A stretch of DNA of 64,000 bases from Polynucleobacter nymphae (GTDB lineage: Bacteria > Pseudomonadota > Gammaproteobacteria > Burkholderiales > Burkholderiaceae): assembly GCF_018882155.1 (NCBI RefSeq), contig NZ_JACVPA010000001.1, positions 434,001-498,000 of the forward strand. The letters are read 5' to 3'. Shown one piece after another: positions 26,707-35,799 of this stretch (its first letter is position 1; every line of letters begins with the position of its first letter). A model generated the notes under the pieces. The model saw nothing but the letters and a program-made list of their open reading frames with translations, had not been told where the DNA came from and did not search any database. A program made the translations under genes and the position numbers.

Positions 26707-27291
26707 ATGGCTTTATTTCTGATTGGTCTCATTATTTTTCTTGCTAGCCATTCTTGCCGCATCTTTGCTGAGTCATGGCGCAATCACATGATTGATCGTA
26801 TCGGTGAAGTGAAGTGGAAAGGTTTGTACACCATCATTTCCTTAATTGGATTTGTCATCATGGTGATTGGTTATGGCCAAGCAAGACAAAATACAATTGT
26901 TTTATGGCAACCCAATGCTGCTCTCATCTACATTGCCCTAGCCTTAAATCTGATAGCCTTTATCTTCCTAGCAGGAAGCTCGCCATCGAATAATGCAATT
27001 CGCCTCAAACTCAAGCATCCAATGATTTTGGGTGTCAAAGTATGGGCACTAGCGCATCTCATCTCCAATGGCACCCTAGTAGATCTCATTCTCTTTGGCG
27101 GGTTTTTAATCTGGGCTGTGTTGGATTTTCGTTCAGCCAGAAAGCGCCCTGTTCATATTCCCGAGCAAGCTCAAGTGAGCACCAAAGCTACAGTGATTGC
27201 GATTGCTTCTGGAGTCATTCTCTGGGTAGTCTTTATATTTGGATTACACCAATACCTCATTGGAGTTTCTCCTCTCGCCCAGCTGTCTTGA
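26707..27291 (+). CDS. NnrU family membrane protein
   Basis: The 194-residue protein starts MALFLIGLIIFLASHSCRIF after a TTGGAG site and has about five helices. HSCRIF, the GLYTIISLIGFVIMVIGYG segment and HLISNGTLVDLILFGGFLIW match NnrU proteins. NnrU is related to the plant heme enzyme 15-cis-zeta-carotene isomerase, so a role in heme-linked or carotenoid chemistry is possible; the bacterial function is not settled. The ORF is open further upstream inside bciB but the ATG at 26707 begins the domain. Confidence 0.75.
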   Translation: MALFLIGLIIFLASHSCRIFAESWRNHMIDRIGEVKWKGLYTIISLIGFVIMVIGYGQARQNTIVLWQPNAALIYIALALNLIAFIFLAGSSPSNNAIRLKLKHPMILGVKVWALAHLISNGTLVDLILFGGFLIWAVLDFRSARKRPVHIPEQAQVSTKATVIAIASGVILWVVFIFGLHQYLIGVSPLAQLS

Positions 27292-27314
27292 GCCCTCCTT
27301 TGAAATCATCCGGT

Positions 27315-27671
27315 ATGCGCACTCAGGAGCTCTTAATCAGCATCCTCTTGTCGCTAGCTTTATGGGGTTGTGATTCTCAAGCCCCCAAAGTGGAAGCGAT
27401 TGATAGTCAAAGCAAAGTACTGACATGCTCTCTCAATGGCAGCCCTACTCAGATAGGAATTACTAAAGGATCTCTTGATGCAAACCTACTCTATGAGGGC
27501 AAGGAGTTGAAGGTGAACTTGCTAGAGGTAAAAGATTTCTATCAGATATTGATGCGCTTTGACCCGCAAATTGGGCAACTCAAAATCAATAAGATGGGTA
27601 ATGAATTGACTCAAGTCAAAAGTGGCAATGAACAAGTGAGTACTTGTGTGGCAGAATTAAAAAAATCATAG
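27315..27671 (+). CDS. Putative lipoprotein, unknown
   Basis: The 118-residue protein starts MRTQELLISILLSLALWGCDS, a lipoprotein signal with the lipobox LWGC. The body is short, beta-rich and unrecognised, with two further cysteines (LTCSLNG and STCVAEL) that could form a disulphide. The frame is open upstream inside nnrU but that part is a shadow. It sits ten bases before the lipocalin gene. Confidence 0.6.
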   Translation: MRTQELLISILLSLALWGCDSQAPKVEAIDSQSKVLTCSLNGSPTQIGITKGSLDANLLYEGKELKVNLLEVKDFYQILMRFDPQIGQLKINKMGNELTQVKSGNEQVSTCVAELKKS

Positions 27672-27681
27672 GGTAAATATC

Positions 27682-28254
27682 ATGAGAAAAAATTACTACA
27701 TTTTTGGCTTGCTTCTTTTTTGTTGCTCACAAAATTGGGCTATAGCTCAGGGGGCTCAAGCAGAACCAAAGCCGGTGGCGCCGATTAAAACGATTGCTTC
27801 ATTAGATGTTGCTCGCTATCAGGGCACTTGGTATGAGATTGCTAAGTTTCCGAATTGGTTTCAGAGAAAATGTATTGCTGATACCAATGCTACCTACAAG
27901 ATCAAAGAAGATGGCAATGTCAGCGTGACTAATCGCTGCTCATTTGAGGGTGGTGAAAAAGGTGAGGCAATTGGTACGGCAAGGCAGATTGGTGACTCCA
28001 CTTCCCCTACCCTAGAAGTTCGCTTTGCACCGGCTTGGCTGGCTTTTCTGCCCATGGTGTGGGGAGATTATTGGGTGATCGATATCGACCCTGAATATCA
28101 GCTGGCGGCCGTGAGCGACCCCGGGAGAAAATATCTCTGGATACTCTCTCGTACCAAGAAAGTGGATCCCAGTAAATACCAGGCGCTGCTTGGTCGCCTA
28201 GTGAATGACAACGGCTTCAGCCTTGAGCAGCTGAGCCTGACACCACAAAATTAA
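27682..28254 (+). CDS. Bacterial lipocalin (Blc-like)
   Basis: The 190-residue protein has a signal peptide (cleavage near AIAQG) and the lipocalin barrel: first motif LDVARYQGTWYEIAKFPNWF, then TNRCSFEGG, VRFAPAW, YWVIDIDPEYQLAAVSDPGR and LWILSRT. It should bind a hydrophobic ligand at the periplasmic side. Unlike E. coli Blc no clear lipobox is seen. Its place beside pigment genes might point to a lipid or pigment ligand, but that is speculation. Confidence 0.85.
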   Translation: MRKNYYIFGLLLFCCSQNWAIAQGAQAEPKPVAPIKTIASLDVARYQGTWYEIAKFPNWFQRKCIADTNATYKIKEDGNVSVTNRCSFEGGEKGEAIGTARQIGDSTSPTLEVRFAPAWLAFLPMVWGDYWVIDIDPEYQLAAVSDPGRKYLWILSRTKKVDPSKYQALLGRLVNDNGFSLEQLSLTPQN

Positions 28255-28373
28255 ACTGAGAACAGGAATTTAATAAAGGTAATCCCGATAATCAAGCCTG
28301 AAAATGCAATGATCCCAATCAGGTACATTTTGCCGGTTTTATTTTTTAAGCTTGTTGCGCTGTTATCTCTCAT
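28251..28373 (-). CDS. Small single-helix membrane protein after bchP, unknown
   Basis: The 40-residue frame starts MRDNSATSLKNKTGKMYLIG and has one helix (residues 17-39, with IIAFSGLIIGITFIKFLF). It lies 58 bases downstream of bchP on the same strand and its stop overlaps the convergent lipocalin stop by three bases. No family was recognised. The basic N-terminus and single anchor fit a membrane microprotein; it could be the last gene of the bchF-to-bchP run. Confidence 0.45.
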   Translation of the reverse strand: MRDNSATSLKNKTGKMYLIGIIAFSGLIIGITFIKFLFSV

Positions 28374-28431
28374 GATTCCACTTCCCTTCAGTTTTGGGAT
28401 TAATTTAAAACTACTGCTGATTGACTACTTC

Positions 28432-29634
28432 TTAAACTTTCGCAAAACCCAATAAATGGGCAGTATCTTTTAAGAAGATCTTCAAGTGCGCCATAGGGTC
28501 ACGGCGAACAAGCTTCTTATTCATATACGATTCAAATGTTAAACGCTGAACGTCTTTATCTTCACACATTTTGACAAAGCGCTCGCGACGTTTATCGTTG
28601 CTGTACCAAAAACGCTGCATGATTCCAAGCACCAAAAATACAGTGCCATGCTCTTTCATAAATTTTTTCCGGGCTTTTGCCAAGACTTTTCCGTTACCAG
28701 TCACCAGCAGGTCTTCTACCGCTTCTGCAGCCACACGGCCACCATACATGCCGTAATAGATACCCTCACCAGAAGCAGGAGCTACCACTCCAGCAGCATC
28801 TCCAGCCAAGATCACATCTCTGCCGTTATCCCATTTCTTTAATGGCTTCATTGGTAGCGGTGCGCCTTCATGCCTGAGCATTTCAGCATTCTCTAGGCCA
28901 GTTTGTTTTTTGAGAGTCTCTACTGCACTTCTTAAAGAAAAACCTTTGTCAGCCGTACCTGTACCAATACTCATGGTTGTACCGTGAGGAAAAATCCAGC
29001 CATAAAAATCTGGTGATAAAGCGCCTTGATAAAACACATCGCAGCGTGAGCCATCAAAACCCTCTGGTGGGTTTTCAGGAACTTTAACGATCTCGTGATA
29101 AGCGAAGACATACTCCACATCTTTAGCACCTGGAATTGCTTGGCGTCCTACACCAGATTTAGCCCCATCAGCACCAATCACTGCCCTAGCGCGAACGGAC
29201 ATGGTTTCATCGGGAGCGCCATGCTTGCCACGCACGACATAGTGCACAACTGAGACTCCATCTGGGTCTCTAGTCAGTTTCTCAAAGACGCCGGTTCTTC
29301 TTTCGGCACCATCATTGGCGGCACGGACACGCAAAAATTCATCAAACTTATCGCGATCAACCATTCCTACAAAGCCGCCCTCAATATGCATATCTACAGC
29401 CTTATCTGACGGCGCAATCATTCTGGCGCAATTGGCCTTGGCTACTAAAAGCTCATCGGGGATTTCAAAATCTTTAATTAAGCGAGGAGGTATAGCGCCA
29501 CCGCAAGGCTTAATGCGGCCCATACGATCTAATAAGAGGACTTTTCGACCTTTCTTTGCAAGATCACTTGCAGCTGTGGCTCCAGTAGGACCACCGCCAA
29601 CCACAACGACTTCAAAAGTTTCTAGGGCACTCAT
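28432..29634 (-). CDS. bchP: Geranylgeranyl reductase BchP
   Basis: The 400-residue flavoprotein has the FAD motif VVVVGGGPTGATAASDLAKK, DRMGRIKPCGGAIPPRL and AGDAAGVVAPASGEGIYYGM, the signature of the ChlP/BchP reductases. It reduces the geranylgeranyl tail to phytyl on bacteriochlorophyll a. The ATG at 29634 (MSALETFE) follows a GGAG site at six bases and is preferred to ATGs at 29640 and 29649. It lies downstream of bchG and the PucC-like orf428, the usual bchG-orf428-bchP order. Confidence 0.93.
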   Translation of the reverse strand: MSALETFEVVVVGGGPTGATAASDLAKKGRKVLLLDRMGRIKPCGGAIPPRLIKDFEIPDELLVAKANCARMIAPSDKAVDMHIEGGFVGMVDRDKFDEFLRVRAANDGAERRTGVFEKLTRDPDGVSVVHYVVRGKHGAPDETMSVRARAVIGADGAKSGVGRQAIPGAKDVEYVFAYHEIVKVPENPPEGFDGSRCDVFYQGALSPDFYGWIFPHGTTMSIGTGTADKGFSLRSAVETLKKQTGLENAEMLRHEGAPLPMKPLKKWDNGRDVILAGDAAGVVAPASGEGIYYGMYGGRVAAEAVEDLLVTGNGKVLAKARKKFMKEHGTVFLVLGIMQRFWYSNDKRRERFVKMCEDKDVQRLTFESYMNKKLVRRDPMAHLKIFLKDTAHLLGFAKV

Positions 29635-29684
29635 GTTCATCTCCATCATACTCAGTTAATTGATTTAGTTAATTGATTGATTTA

Positions 29685-31037
29685 CTACACACCCACTAAA
29701 TGACTCGAAATATTGCTTGTTTGTTTTTGCATTCTGGTCTGATAAGACAAGTACGCAGCCACAACAAATAAAACACCTTCTAATAAAAAGACAAAAGCAT
29801 AGGCTGAAGCGGGATCACCCAAAATGATTCTGGCAATATCGCTTAAACCAGTTCCAATAATTCCACCTAAACCAAAAGCCATCGCTTGCGATGCGCCCCA
29901 TATCCCCATACGAACACCCTCACGCCGTGCGCTGCCGATACTCGCAAATTGCATCATCGAACCGATGGCAGCAATCGAAAATGCGCCATTAAAGATGCCC
30001 AATAAGAAAACGGCCACCTGAAAGAAAATGACATTGGCAATCGGGCCAGATAAAACCAGACCTAACATCGCTAAGGCTGAAGCGAGGCACCCACCAATCG
30101 TCCAAGTACTCAATGACGTTAAAGTCTGAGATTTAGCCTGGCTCGTAATAAAGGCTAAAAAGAGCATTCCAATGAGTACGCCACCATTTTGCAAGCCAGA
30201 TAATGTCGTTGTCTCTGCAGGTGAGAACCCAAAGGCAACTGCAGCAAAAGGTTCTAAGATCAAATCTTGTGAGCTATAAGCGAGCATGGATACAAAGACA
30301 AACCAAGTAAACGAACGCACCCTACTTTCTTTCCAGACCTCAGCAAAGGCTTCACGAAAACTCGCTTTACTTGGATTCTCTGACTCCGCTTCATCTACGC
30401 CCGGTATTAACTGGACAGTTTTAGCAACGGGTGACTCCATTCCCCAGATTGCCAAGAATGTGACTATCACGGCAATCACCGATACGGTCGATGAAACTAT
30501 TAATAGACGCTCAAATGAAAATGGTGTGAGGAACTTGCCACTGACGCTAGCTGTAAAAGCAAACCCAAAAATCATCATCAACCAAACGCAAGTGGCAGCG
30601 GCAGCCTTCTTTTTAGGCTCGACTCTTTTTGCTAGAAGTACGAGCAATGCAGTGCCACTTGAACTCACACCAATACCGATCATTAAAAAGGCAAGGGTTG
30701 CCAGTGCAATGCCCAAAACAACGGAACTGCTTAAAAGAATAGTCGAGGCAGCAGCTAATACGCCGCCACTAGCTAATACCAATATTCCTCCACGAATCCA
30801 TGGGCTGGCTCTGCGTGTTTGATCGGAACCAAAACCCATTCTTGGTCGTATTAACTGAATAAAATAATGGATTGTCACCAATGCACCAGGCAAAATTGCA
30901 GGAAGAGCTAACTCAATCACCATCACCCGATTTAAGAGTGAGGTCGTTAACACCACAATCGATCCCAAAGATGCCTGGACCAAACCTAGTCTGGCAATTT
31001 GGGGCCAAGTGAGATAAGTAGTTTCAGGAGTGCTCAT
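29685..31037 (-). CDS. PucC-family MFS protein between bchG and bchP (ORF428/Bch2 type)
   Basis: The 450-residue protein has twelve predicted helices and the family layout (LGLVQASLGSIVVLTTSLLN and RVMVIELALPAILPG, then RPRMGFGSDQTRRASPWIRGG). It is the third PucC-family member in this window and more divergent than PucC and LhaA. The equivalent gene is found between bchG and bchP in many purple bacteria and is often labelled a bacteriochlorophyll synthase 44.5-kDa chain, though its exact role is unsettled. Confidence 0.85.
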   Translation of the reverse strand: MSTPETTYLTWPQIARLGLVQASLGSIVVLTTSLLNRVMVIELALPAILPGALVTIHYFIQLIRPRMGFGSDQTRRASPWIRGGILVLASGGVLAAASTILLSSSVVLGIALATLAFLMIGIGVSSSGTALLVLLAKRVEPKKKAAAATCVWLMMIFGFAFTASVSGKFLTPFSFERLLIVSSTVSVIAVIVTFLAIWGMESPVAKTVQLIPGVDEAESENPSKASFREAFAEVWKESRVRSFTWFVFVSMLAYSSQDLILEPFAAVAFGFSPAETTTLSGLQNGGVLIGMLFLAFITSQAKSQTLTSLSTWTIGGCLASALAMLGLVLSGPIANVIFFQVAVFLLGIFNGAFSIAAIGSMMQFASIGSARREGVRMGIWGASQAMAFGLGGIIGTGLSDIARIILGDPASAYAFVFLLEGVLFVVAAYLSYQTRMQKQTSNISSHLVGV

Positions 31038-31044
31038 AGTTCAA

Positions 31045-31968
31045 TTAATTTACCGAGAAACGTCCTGCCACTGCAAATGCACTGACCATCATTCCTGCAA
31101 CAAACAATGGCACCCCAAAACCACTCAGAAATAATGCGCGCTTGACTGGATCTTGTAAAAAATAATGCATCATTTTGATTTGTCCGCCGATAAGCAGCAA
31201 GATCACGAATGCTTGCCAATAAGCACCCCATACTAATAAGAGTCCAATAACGCCAAACTGTGGCGCTAACATCATGAGGCATGCATTCTCGGCCGCACCA
31301 GCGATACCAAGTTGAACTGGTAGTGAAAGCACGCCCATCTTACGGTCGCCTTCAATTGCCTTGAAATCATTTAAGGTCATGATGCCGTGCGCACCAATGC
31401 TATACAGAATGGCGAGAAGAATCGATGGAGTGGAAGGTAGCAAGTCACCCATCATCACTGCTGAACCTGTAAACCAGGCCAAGCCTTCATAAGAAATTCC
31501 GCAAGCAGCATTACCGTACCAGCCGTTTTGTTTAAAGCGGAGTGGCGGCATGCTGTAAAGCCAAGCTAGTAAGAGCCCTAACAAAGTCGCTGCAAATGCC
31601 CAAGGACTAATCAGCCAGCCCAATAAGAGTGATAGGCCAGTCCAAATACAGGCAACATACAGACCCCAAGTACCAGGCATGCGGCCAGAAGGGATTGGAC
31701 GCTGTGGTTCATTGATGGCATCCACCTCGCGATCAAACCAATCATTGACCGCCTGACTAGCAGCGCACACCATGGGACCAGCAAGAATCACACCAGCAAT
31801 TAATAAATGCCAACGTCCCTCAAAGGAAACGCCAGTAGCAATCACGCCACAGGCAAAAGCCCACATTGGCGGAAACCAAGTAATGGGCTTGAGTAATTCT
31901 AGAATAGCGGATGGCGCGGGGAAACGGCGCACAGTCAATGTATTTATGATCGCATCCCCCACTTCCAA
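31045..31968 (-). CDS. bchG: Bacteriochlorophyll synthase (UbiA family)
   Basis: The 307-residue membrane protein has the prenyltransferase aspartate motif NDWFDREVDAINEPQRPIPS and a second motif near LNDFKAIEGDRKMG. These define ChlG/BchG, which attaches the geranylgeranyl or phytyl diphosphate to bacteriochlorophyllide a. The predicted start overlaps the end of puhE by 25 bases; a GTG two codons downstream or a later TTG is possible. It precedes orf428 and bchP. Confidence 0.93.
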   Translation of the reverse strand: MEVGDAIINTLTVRRFPAPSAILELLKPITWFPPMWAFACGVIATGVSFEGRWHLLIAGVILAGPMVCAASQAVNDWFDREVDAINEPQRPIPSGRMPGTWGLYVACIWTGLSLLLGWLISPWAFAATLLGLLLAWLYSMPPLRFKQNGWYGNAACGISYEGLAWFTGSAVMMGDLLPSTPSILLAILYSIGAHGIMTLNDFKAIEGDRKMGVLSLPVQLGIAGAAENACLMMLAPQFGVIGLLLVWGAYWQAFVILLLIGGQIKMMHYFLQDPVKRALFLSGFGVPLFVAGMMVSAFAVAGRFSVN

Positions 31969-32696
31969 AGACGCTCGCTTGAGAAAGGCACCACCATCAA
32001 AATATGCTCTAAGACTGCTAGCGACAAAATAGCGCCAGTCAATGACATGGAGGCAACCTGAAAGTCACTTGAACTAGGATGGACTGCAGAAAGCCACAAA
32101 GGAATTGCGCAAAGAACACCGCCGATCACTGATAGCGGGAGCAAAGGGTTCATCGGCTTACACGTGAAATAGGTAAATATGTACTTGAGATGATTTGGCA
32201 AGAAACGTTCATTGAGATTTGCAACACCCAAAAATACGTTGAGCTTAGCGCTCTGACGCATCAACCAGAGGATGATAAAAGTCCAGAAGCCCGTTTGGTT
32301 AGAACCACCCCAAGTCATTACTGTCACAGCCAATGCCAAGACAACTAAAGCAATTTCATGATGCTGAATTGTCTGGAACGCAAAATACATCTTTTGTAAG
32401 CCCCGACAGTTTTCTGGGCATGGCTCTCGACGAGGGCCAGTCACATAACCAAATAAGAAACCGATTTCTTGCCAACCCCAAACTAGTATTGCGCAAGTAA
32501 AGCCACAATAAGCGCCCGCTACCGTACTTAAATTAGCGCTGGTTTTTAATCCCACCAAAGCCAAGGCCAAAACCATACCGCTTACCCAAAAGGTATTTTT
32601 ATAGGTCGAAGGATTGCGCTGGTTTAGTAAGAGAATGATCCCAGTGCTAAACCACCATATAAAAATCGCGTAGAGGATAGGCCAAACAATGCTCAT
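31944..32696 (-). CDS. puhE: Photosynthetic complex assembly protein PuhE
   Basis: The 250-residue protein has about seven predicted helices (MSIVWPILYAIFIWWFSTGI start) and matches the DUF3623/PuhE family through GVANLNERFLPNHLKYIFTY. It is needed for normal reaction-centre and pigment levels in purple bacteria. The ATG at 32696 is chosen over an in-frame TTG one codon upstream. It lies between acsF and bchG, consistent with the puhABC-acsF-puhE order of this family of clusters. Confidence 0.85.
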   Translation of the reverse strand: MSIVWPILYAIFIWWFSTGIILLLNQRNPSTYKNTFWVSGMVLALALVGLKTSANLSTVAGAYCGFTCAILVWGWQEIGFLFGYVTGPRREPCPENCRGLQKMYFAFQTIQHHEIALVVLALAVTVMTWGGSNQTGFWTFIILWLMRQSAKLNVFLGVANLNERFLPNHLKYIFTYFTCKPMNPLLPLSVIGGVLCAIPLWLSAVHPSSSDFQVASMSLTGAILSLAVLEHILMVVPFSSERLWKWGMRS

Positions 32697-32700
32697 CAAA

Positions 32701-33795
32701 TTACCAGGTAGGAACCATACGAACGTTAGCAGGCAAGGTGTTGTCTTGGACCGGAATAAAGTACAGCTTTACGAACACTAAACCAGCTCTGGCACCCAAA
32801 ACAGCAGACTTCACTTTATTGATCAGACCACCCTCTTTTTTATAGGCATCCATTTTCTCAAACAGTGCTCTCATCTCTTCAAGATAGCGATAGAAACGAG
32901 GATCATCTAGATTCACAGAAATTGGGAACACCTGCTTAATAATTTCGTTAGTGATGAACAATACTTTCTTATCGTAATCCGTTGGAGAAATCTGCATCGC
33001 CTTGTAGAGCTCAATACGGGTATGGTCACGAACATACATCGTGGCATATACCGCAAGAATGAAGAAGCGAATCCATAGCTTATTAACGCCTTGGAGTAAC
33101 TTTGGATTAGCGCGCATGATCAGTGCAAATGATTCACCATGGCGGAACTCGTCATTACACCAGCGCTCAAACCATAAGAAGATCGGATGAAAACGTGTTT
33201 CAGGGCGACTTTCAAGTTCCCGGAAAATAGTGATGTAACGGGCATAGCCGATTTTCTCGGAGAGATAAGTAGCGTAAAAAATGAACTTCGGCTTGAAGTA
33301 AGTGTATTTCTTAGCTTTCGCTAAAAAGCCTAGATCAATACCAATATTGAAGTCCTTGAGCCACTGGTTAATAAAGCCAGCATGCCGACTTTCATCTCTG
33401 GCCATATAACCAAAGAGATTACGCATATCTGGGTTACTAACCTTACGCTTAATCTCGGCATACAAAATGCAACCAGAGAACTCAGAGGTAATCGAGCTGA
33501 TTAAGAATTCAACAAACTCATCGTATAAGGCGGGATGGAGATTGGAATAATCCTTATCCATGTCCGCAGGACGCTGGAAGTGATCCGCATTATTGTCACC
33601 CTCATACTCTGCCATCAATGCATCCCACTCTGGCCGCAAGGAATCAATGTTAATGCGATCCATCTCTTTAAAATCGGTCGTATAAAAGCGCGGGCTTAAT
33701 ACCGCATCTTCCAACGCCATCTTGGTGGACTCATTAACTGATCCCTTTGCAGGGATCTGACTTTGCAACATGCTTTCTGCGCTATCTAAATTCAT
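32701..33795 (-). CDS. acsF: Mg-protoporphyrin IX monomethyl ester oxidative cyclase
   Basis: The 364-residue protein is a ferritin-like diiron enzyme with two EXXH sites, [15 protein letters not shown] and [11 protein letters not shown], and conserved [20 protein letters not shown]. AcsF forms the fifth ring of (bacterio)chlorophyll using O2. No bchE (anaerobic cyclase) is visible here, so pigment synthesis in this organism appears oxygen-dependent at this step. The ATG at 33795 with GGAG upstream is preferred to the TTG at 33807. Confidence 0.95.
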   Translation of the reverse strand: MNLDSAESMLQSQIPAKGSVNESTKMALEDAVLSPRFYTTDFKEMDRINIDSLRPEWDALMAEYEGDNNADHFQRPADMDKDYSNLHPALYDEFVEFLISSITSEFSGCILYAEIKRKVSNPDMRNLFGYMARDESRHAGFINQWLKDFNIGIDLGFLAKAKKYTYFKPKFIFYATYLSEKIGYARYITIFRELESRPETRFHPIFLWFERWCNDEFRHGESFALIMRANPKLLQGVNKLWIRFFILAVYATMYVRDHTRIELYKAMQISPTDYDKKVLFITNEIIKQVFPISVNLDDPRFYRYLEEMRALFEKMDAYKKEGGLINKVKSAVLGARAGLVFVKLYFIPVQDNTLPANVRMVPTW

Positions 33796-33814
33796 TTCCA
33801 ACTCCAATAAATAT

Positions 33815-34279
33815 TTATGACTTATTCACTGCTACAACATTTGACGCATTAAATAACCTAAAAAATGTTCCCGCATTGGTAGGACCAAAAGACTCTAAAT
33901 CCACCAGGCGGCCCGTTGCGGTATCCGATAAAGTTAGGCGGCCATCGGCGCGATAAATTAACTCAAATGGTGGCCCGCTATCCAAGCCTCTACGTTTTCT
34001 TTCTTGCGCAAGGCCACGTAAAGTACCTCTTACAAAACCCGCCTCACCTTGAACAGCCTCAATTTGCTTGCCAGACTTGTAATCGATTACTGCAATTGAG
34101 CCATCAGGACGATCCTCAAAACGTAGCTGTAATACTTTTACTGGGGATGCATCGGGCTCACGTACGGTACTCAGGTCACGACTATTAATAAACACTAGCA
34201 GCAAAACAATGATGATCACATCAGCGATCAGCATCTTCCCAACAGGAGATAAAAAATCTTTCCCTTGAGTGACGCTCAT
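33815..34279 (-). CDS. puhC: Photosynthetic complex assembly protein PuhC
   Basis: The 154-residue protein has one N-terminal anchor ([16 protein letters not shown]) and a periplasmic domain with [19 protein letters not shown] and [16 protein letters not shown], typical of PuhC. It aids RC-LH1 assembly. Its ATG overlaps the puhB stop (ATGA), supporting coupled translation. Confidence 0.9.
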   Translation of the reverse strand: MSVTQGKDFLSPVGKMLIADVIIIVLLLVFINSRDLSTVREPDASPVKVLQLRFEDRPDGSIAVIDYKSGKQIEAVQGEAGFVRGTLRGLAQERKRRGLDSGPPFELIYRADGRLTLSDTATGRLVDLESFGPTNAGTFFRLFNASNVVAVNKS

Positions 34280-34941
34280 GCTGTTTGCGCTCCCGCATGA
34301 TTATCCAAGGCAGAAACTCTTGGATCTACTTTTACCGCAAAGCCACTGGCCTCGCTCCATGCCTGGGTAAGTAAACTCGCAACCTGCTGCGCTTCTGGAA
34401 CACAGCGCATCATCGGCTCTGGTTTTGCCAAGCGCCATGGGCGTGCATGAGGCCACAAATGAGAGAAGGCAATCTTATCTTCAGTGGCAATTTGCATTGG
34501 AATATCACCAGTGCCATCTTTATATAGCTTCAGATCTGCGCTCTTCAGTGATTTATAGGGCAGATTAAAGGTCACTGTAAGAACAATGCCCACCCTCATC
34601 ACAATACGACGATTTGTTAAGGTATACATAGTGGTGGTGGCTGACCAGTAGGCCAATAGACCTACCAGCAGCAAACCAATGAGCGCTAAAAAAACAGCAA
34701 GAGCAACACTACTCCAACCTGCAGCTAACCCGCCTTCACTCCCCGCTACTGAAAAGACCTGCAACACCACAATCACCGCAAAATAGACTGCGAGCCACTG
34801 CAGACGAAATACATGCTTAGCCATGGCTATCCAATTTGGAGCGCCTTGCCAAAGAATTTTTTCGCCAGCAGGTAATGGTTCGGGCAACCCTAAGGCTGCC
34901 TCGAACTCATGTTCTGCTGATTCATATGGTTTTTGATTCAC
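34276..34941 (-). CDS. puhB: Photosynthetic complex assembly protein PuhB
   Basis: The 221-residue protein starts with GTG and has EPLPAGEKILWQGAPNW, two central helix regions (residues 50-95) and a bacterial PH-like domain (YTLTNRRIVMRVGIVLTVTF). PuhB assists reaction-centre assembly. It lies between puhA and puhC as in other purple bacteria. Confidence 0.9.
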   Translation of the reverse strand: MNQKPYESAEHEFEAALGLPEPLPAGEKILWQGAPNWIAMAKHVFRLQWLAVYFAVIVVLQVFSVAGSEGGLAAGWSSVALAVFLALIGLLLVGLLAYWSATTTMYTLTNRRIVMRVGIVLTVTFNLPYKSLKSADLKLYKDGTGDIPMQIATEDKIAFSHLWPHARPWRLAKPEPMMRCVPEAQQVASLLTQAWSEASGFAVKVDPRVSALDNHAGAQTA

Positions 34942-34972
34942 AAAATACTTTCTACTTTCAATTTATAGCGAT

Positions 34973-35743
34973 TTAAATGAGGGGCTCTTGACGCTCAGGG
35001 GTTGCATACAAAGTACCGCCACCGTAGTAAGCCATGATCTTTTCTTCCTCTAGCAGGGTAATTTGATCCTGGCTCTTTAAGCCTGGTACCAAAGCGAATT
35101 GATTGCCAAGAATCGATTCCACCTTGATAGAGTTTTTACCAATTCTAGAAAAATTCATTGGCAGCAACACTCTTCTGCCGCCAAACTCTGGCAAGGTTTC
35201 AATTTCAAAATAGCGAATCACGACTTCAGCCTGGTCAATCCAGAGTTCTTTAACGGTGCCAGCTACTACACCATCATCACCGACTACCTGCATGCCAACA
35301 GGAGTTTTATCTTGCTTGGCAACACTAAATTGACCCAGTAAGCGGCCTGGCAGAATGCGCTTTTGGCCTTCCGATGTCATATCAGGAATATCGGCGCGCT
35401 TCGTATATGCGCCTGGCCCCACTCCATCTAACATGGGATTGCCTGTTGGCACTAAAGGGGCTCCATTGAGATAGCTTGAGGGTCTTGCAGCAACTGATTC
35501 AAGCGGCTCATCTTTAGGAACAGTCACATCACCCCAAAACTCGGTATGGAAAGTCTTTGGCATCGGCATGCCAGCTATTCCCGCCGCTCGCCTAGTCTCA
35601 CCGCGAACGTCATACTCTAGCGGAAAGCCTTCACGCTTACTTTCTACAGTAAGGTAATAAACGAGGGCCGCAAAAAATACCCAAAATGCATATAGAACCA
35701 ATTGTGCAACATCTACATACTCTGTAATTGCTCCGGTTGCCAT
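34973..35743 (-). CDS. puhA: Photosynthetic reaction center H subunit
   Basis: The 256-residue protein has one N-terminal helix (QLVLYAFWVFFAALVYYLT), the REGFPLEYD segment and a cytoplasmic PRC-barrel domain with YFEIETLPEFGGRRVLLPMN. This is the H subunit that caps L and M on the cytoplasmic side and guides proton uptake. It begins puhABC and follows lhaA. Confidence 0.95.
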   Translation of the reverse strand: MATGAITEYVDVAQLVLYAFWVFFAALVYYLTVESKREGFPLEYDVRGETRRAAGIAGMPMPKTFHTEFWGDVTVPKDEPLESVAARPSSYLNGAPLVPTGNPMLDGVGPGAYTKRADIPDMTSEGQKRILPGRLLGQFSVAKQDKTPVGMQVVGDDGVVAGTVKELWIDQAEVVIRYFEIETLPEFGGRRVLLPMNFSRIGKNSIKVESILGNQFALVPGLKSQDQITLLEEEKIMAYYGGGTLYATPERQEPLI

Positions 35744-35799
35744 CTTGCTCTCCCTTTTAACAATAACGCTTATTGAGAAAAAACATACTTTGCTACTAC

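Noticed and set aside
27042-27314. Longer upstream frame for the small lipoprotein gene
   Set aside because: This part is an alternative frame of nnrU; the lipoprotein signal begins at 27315.
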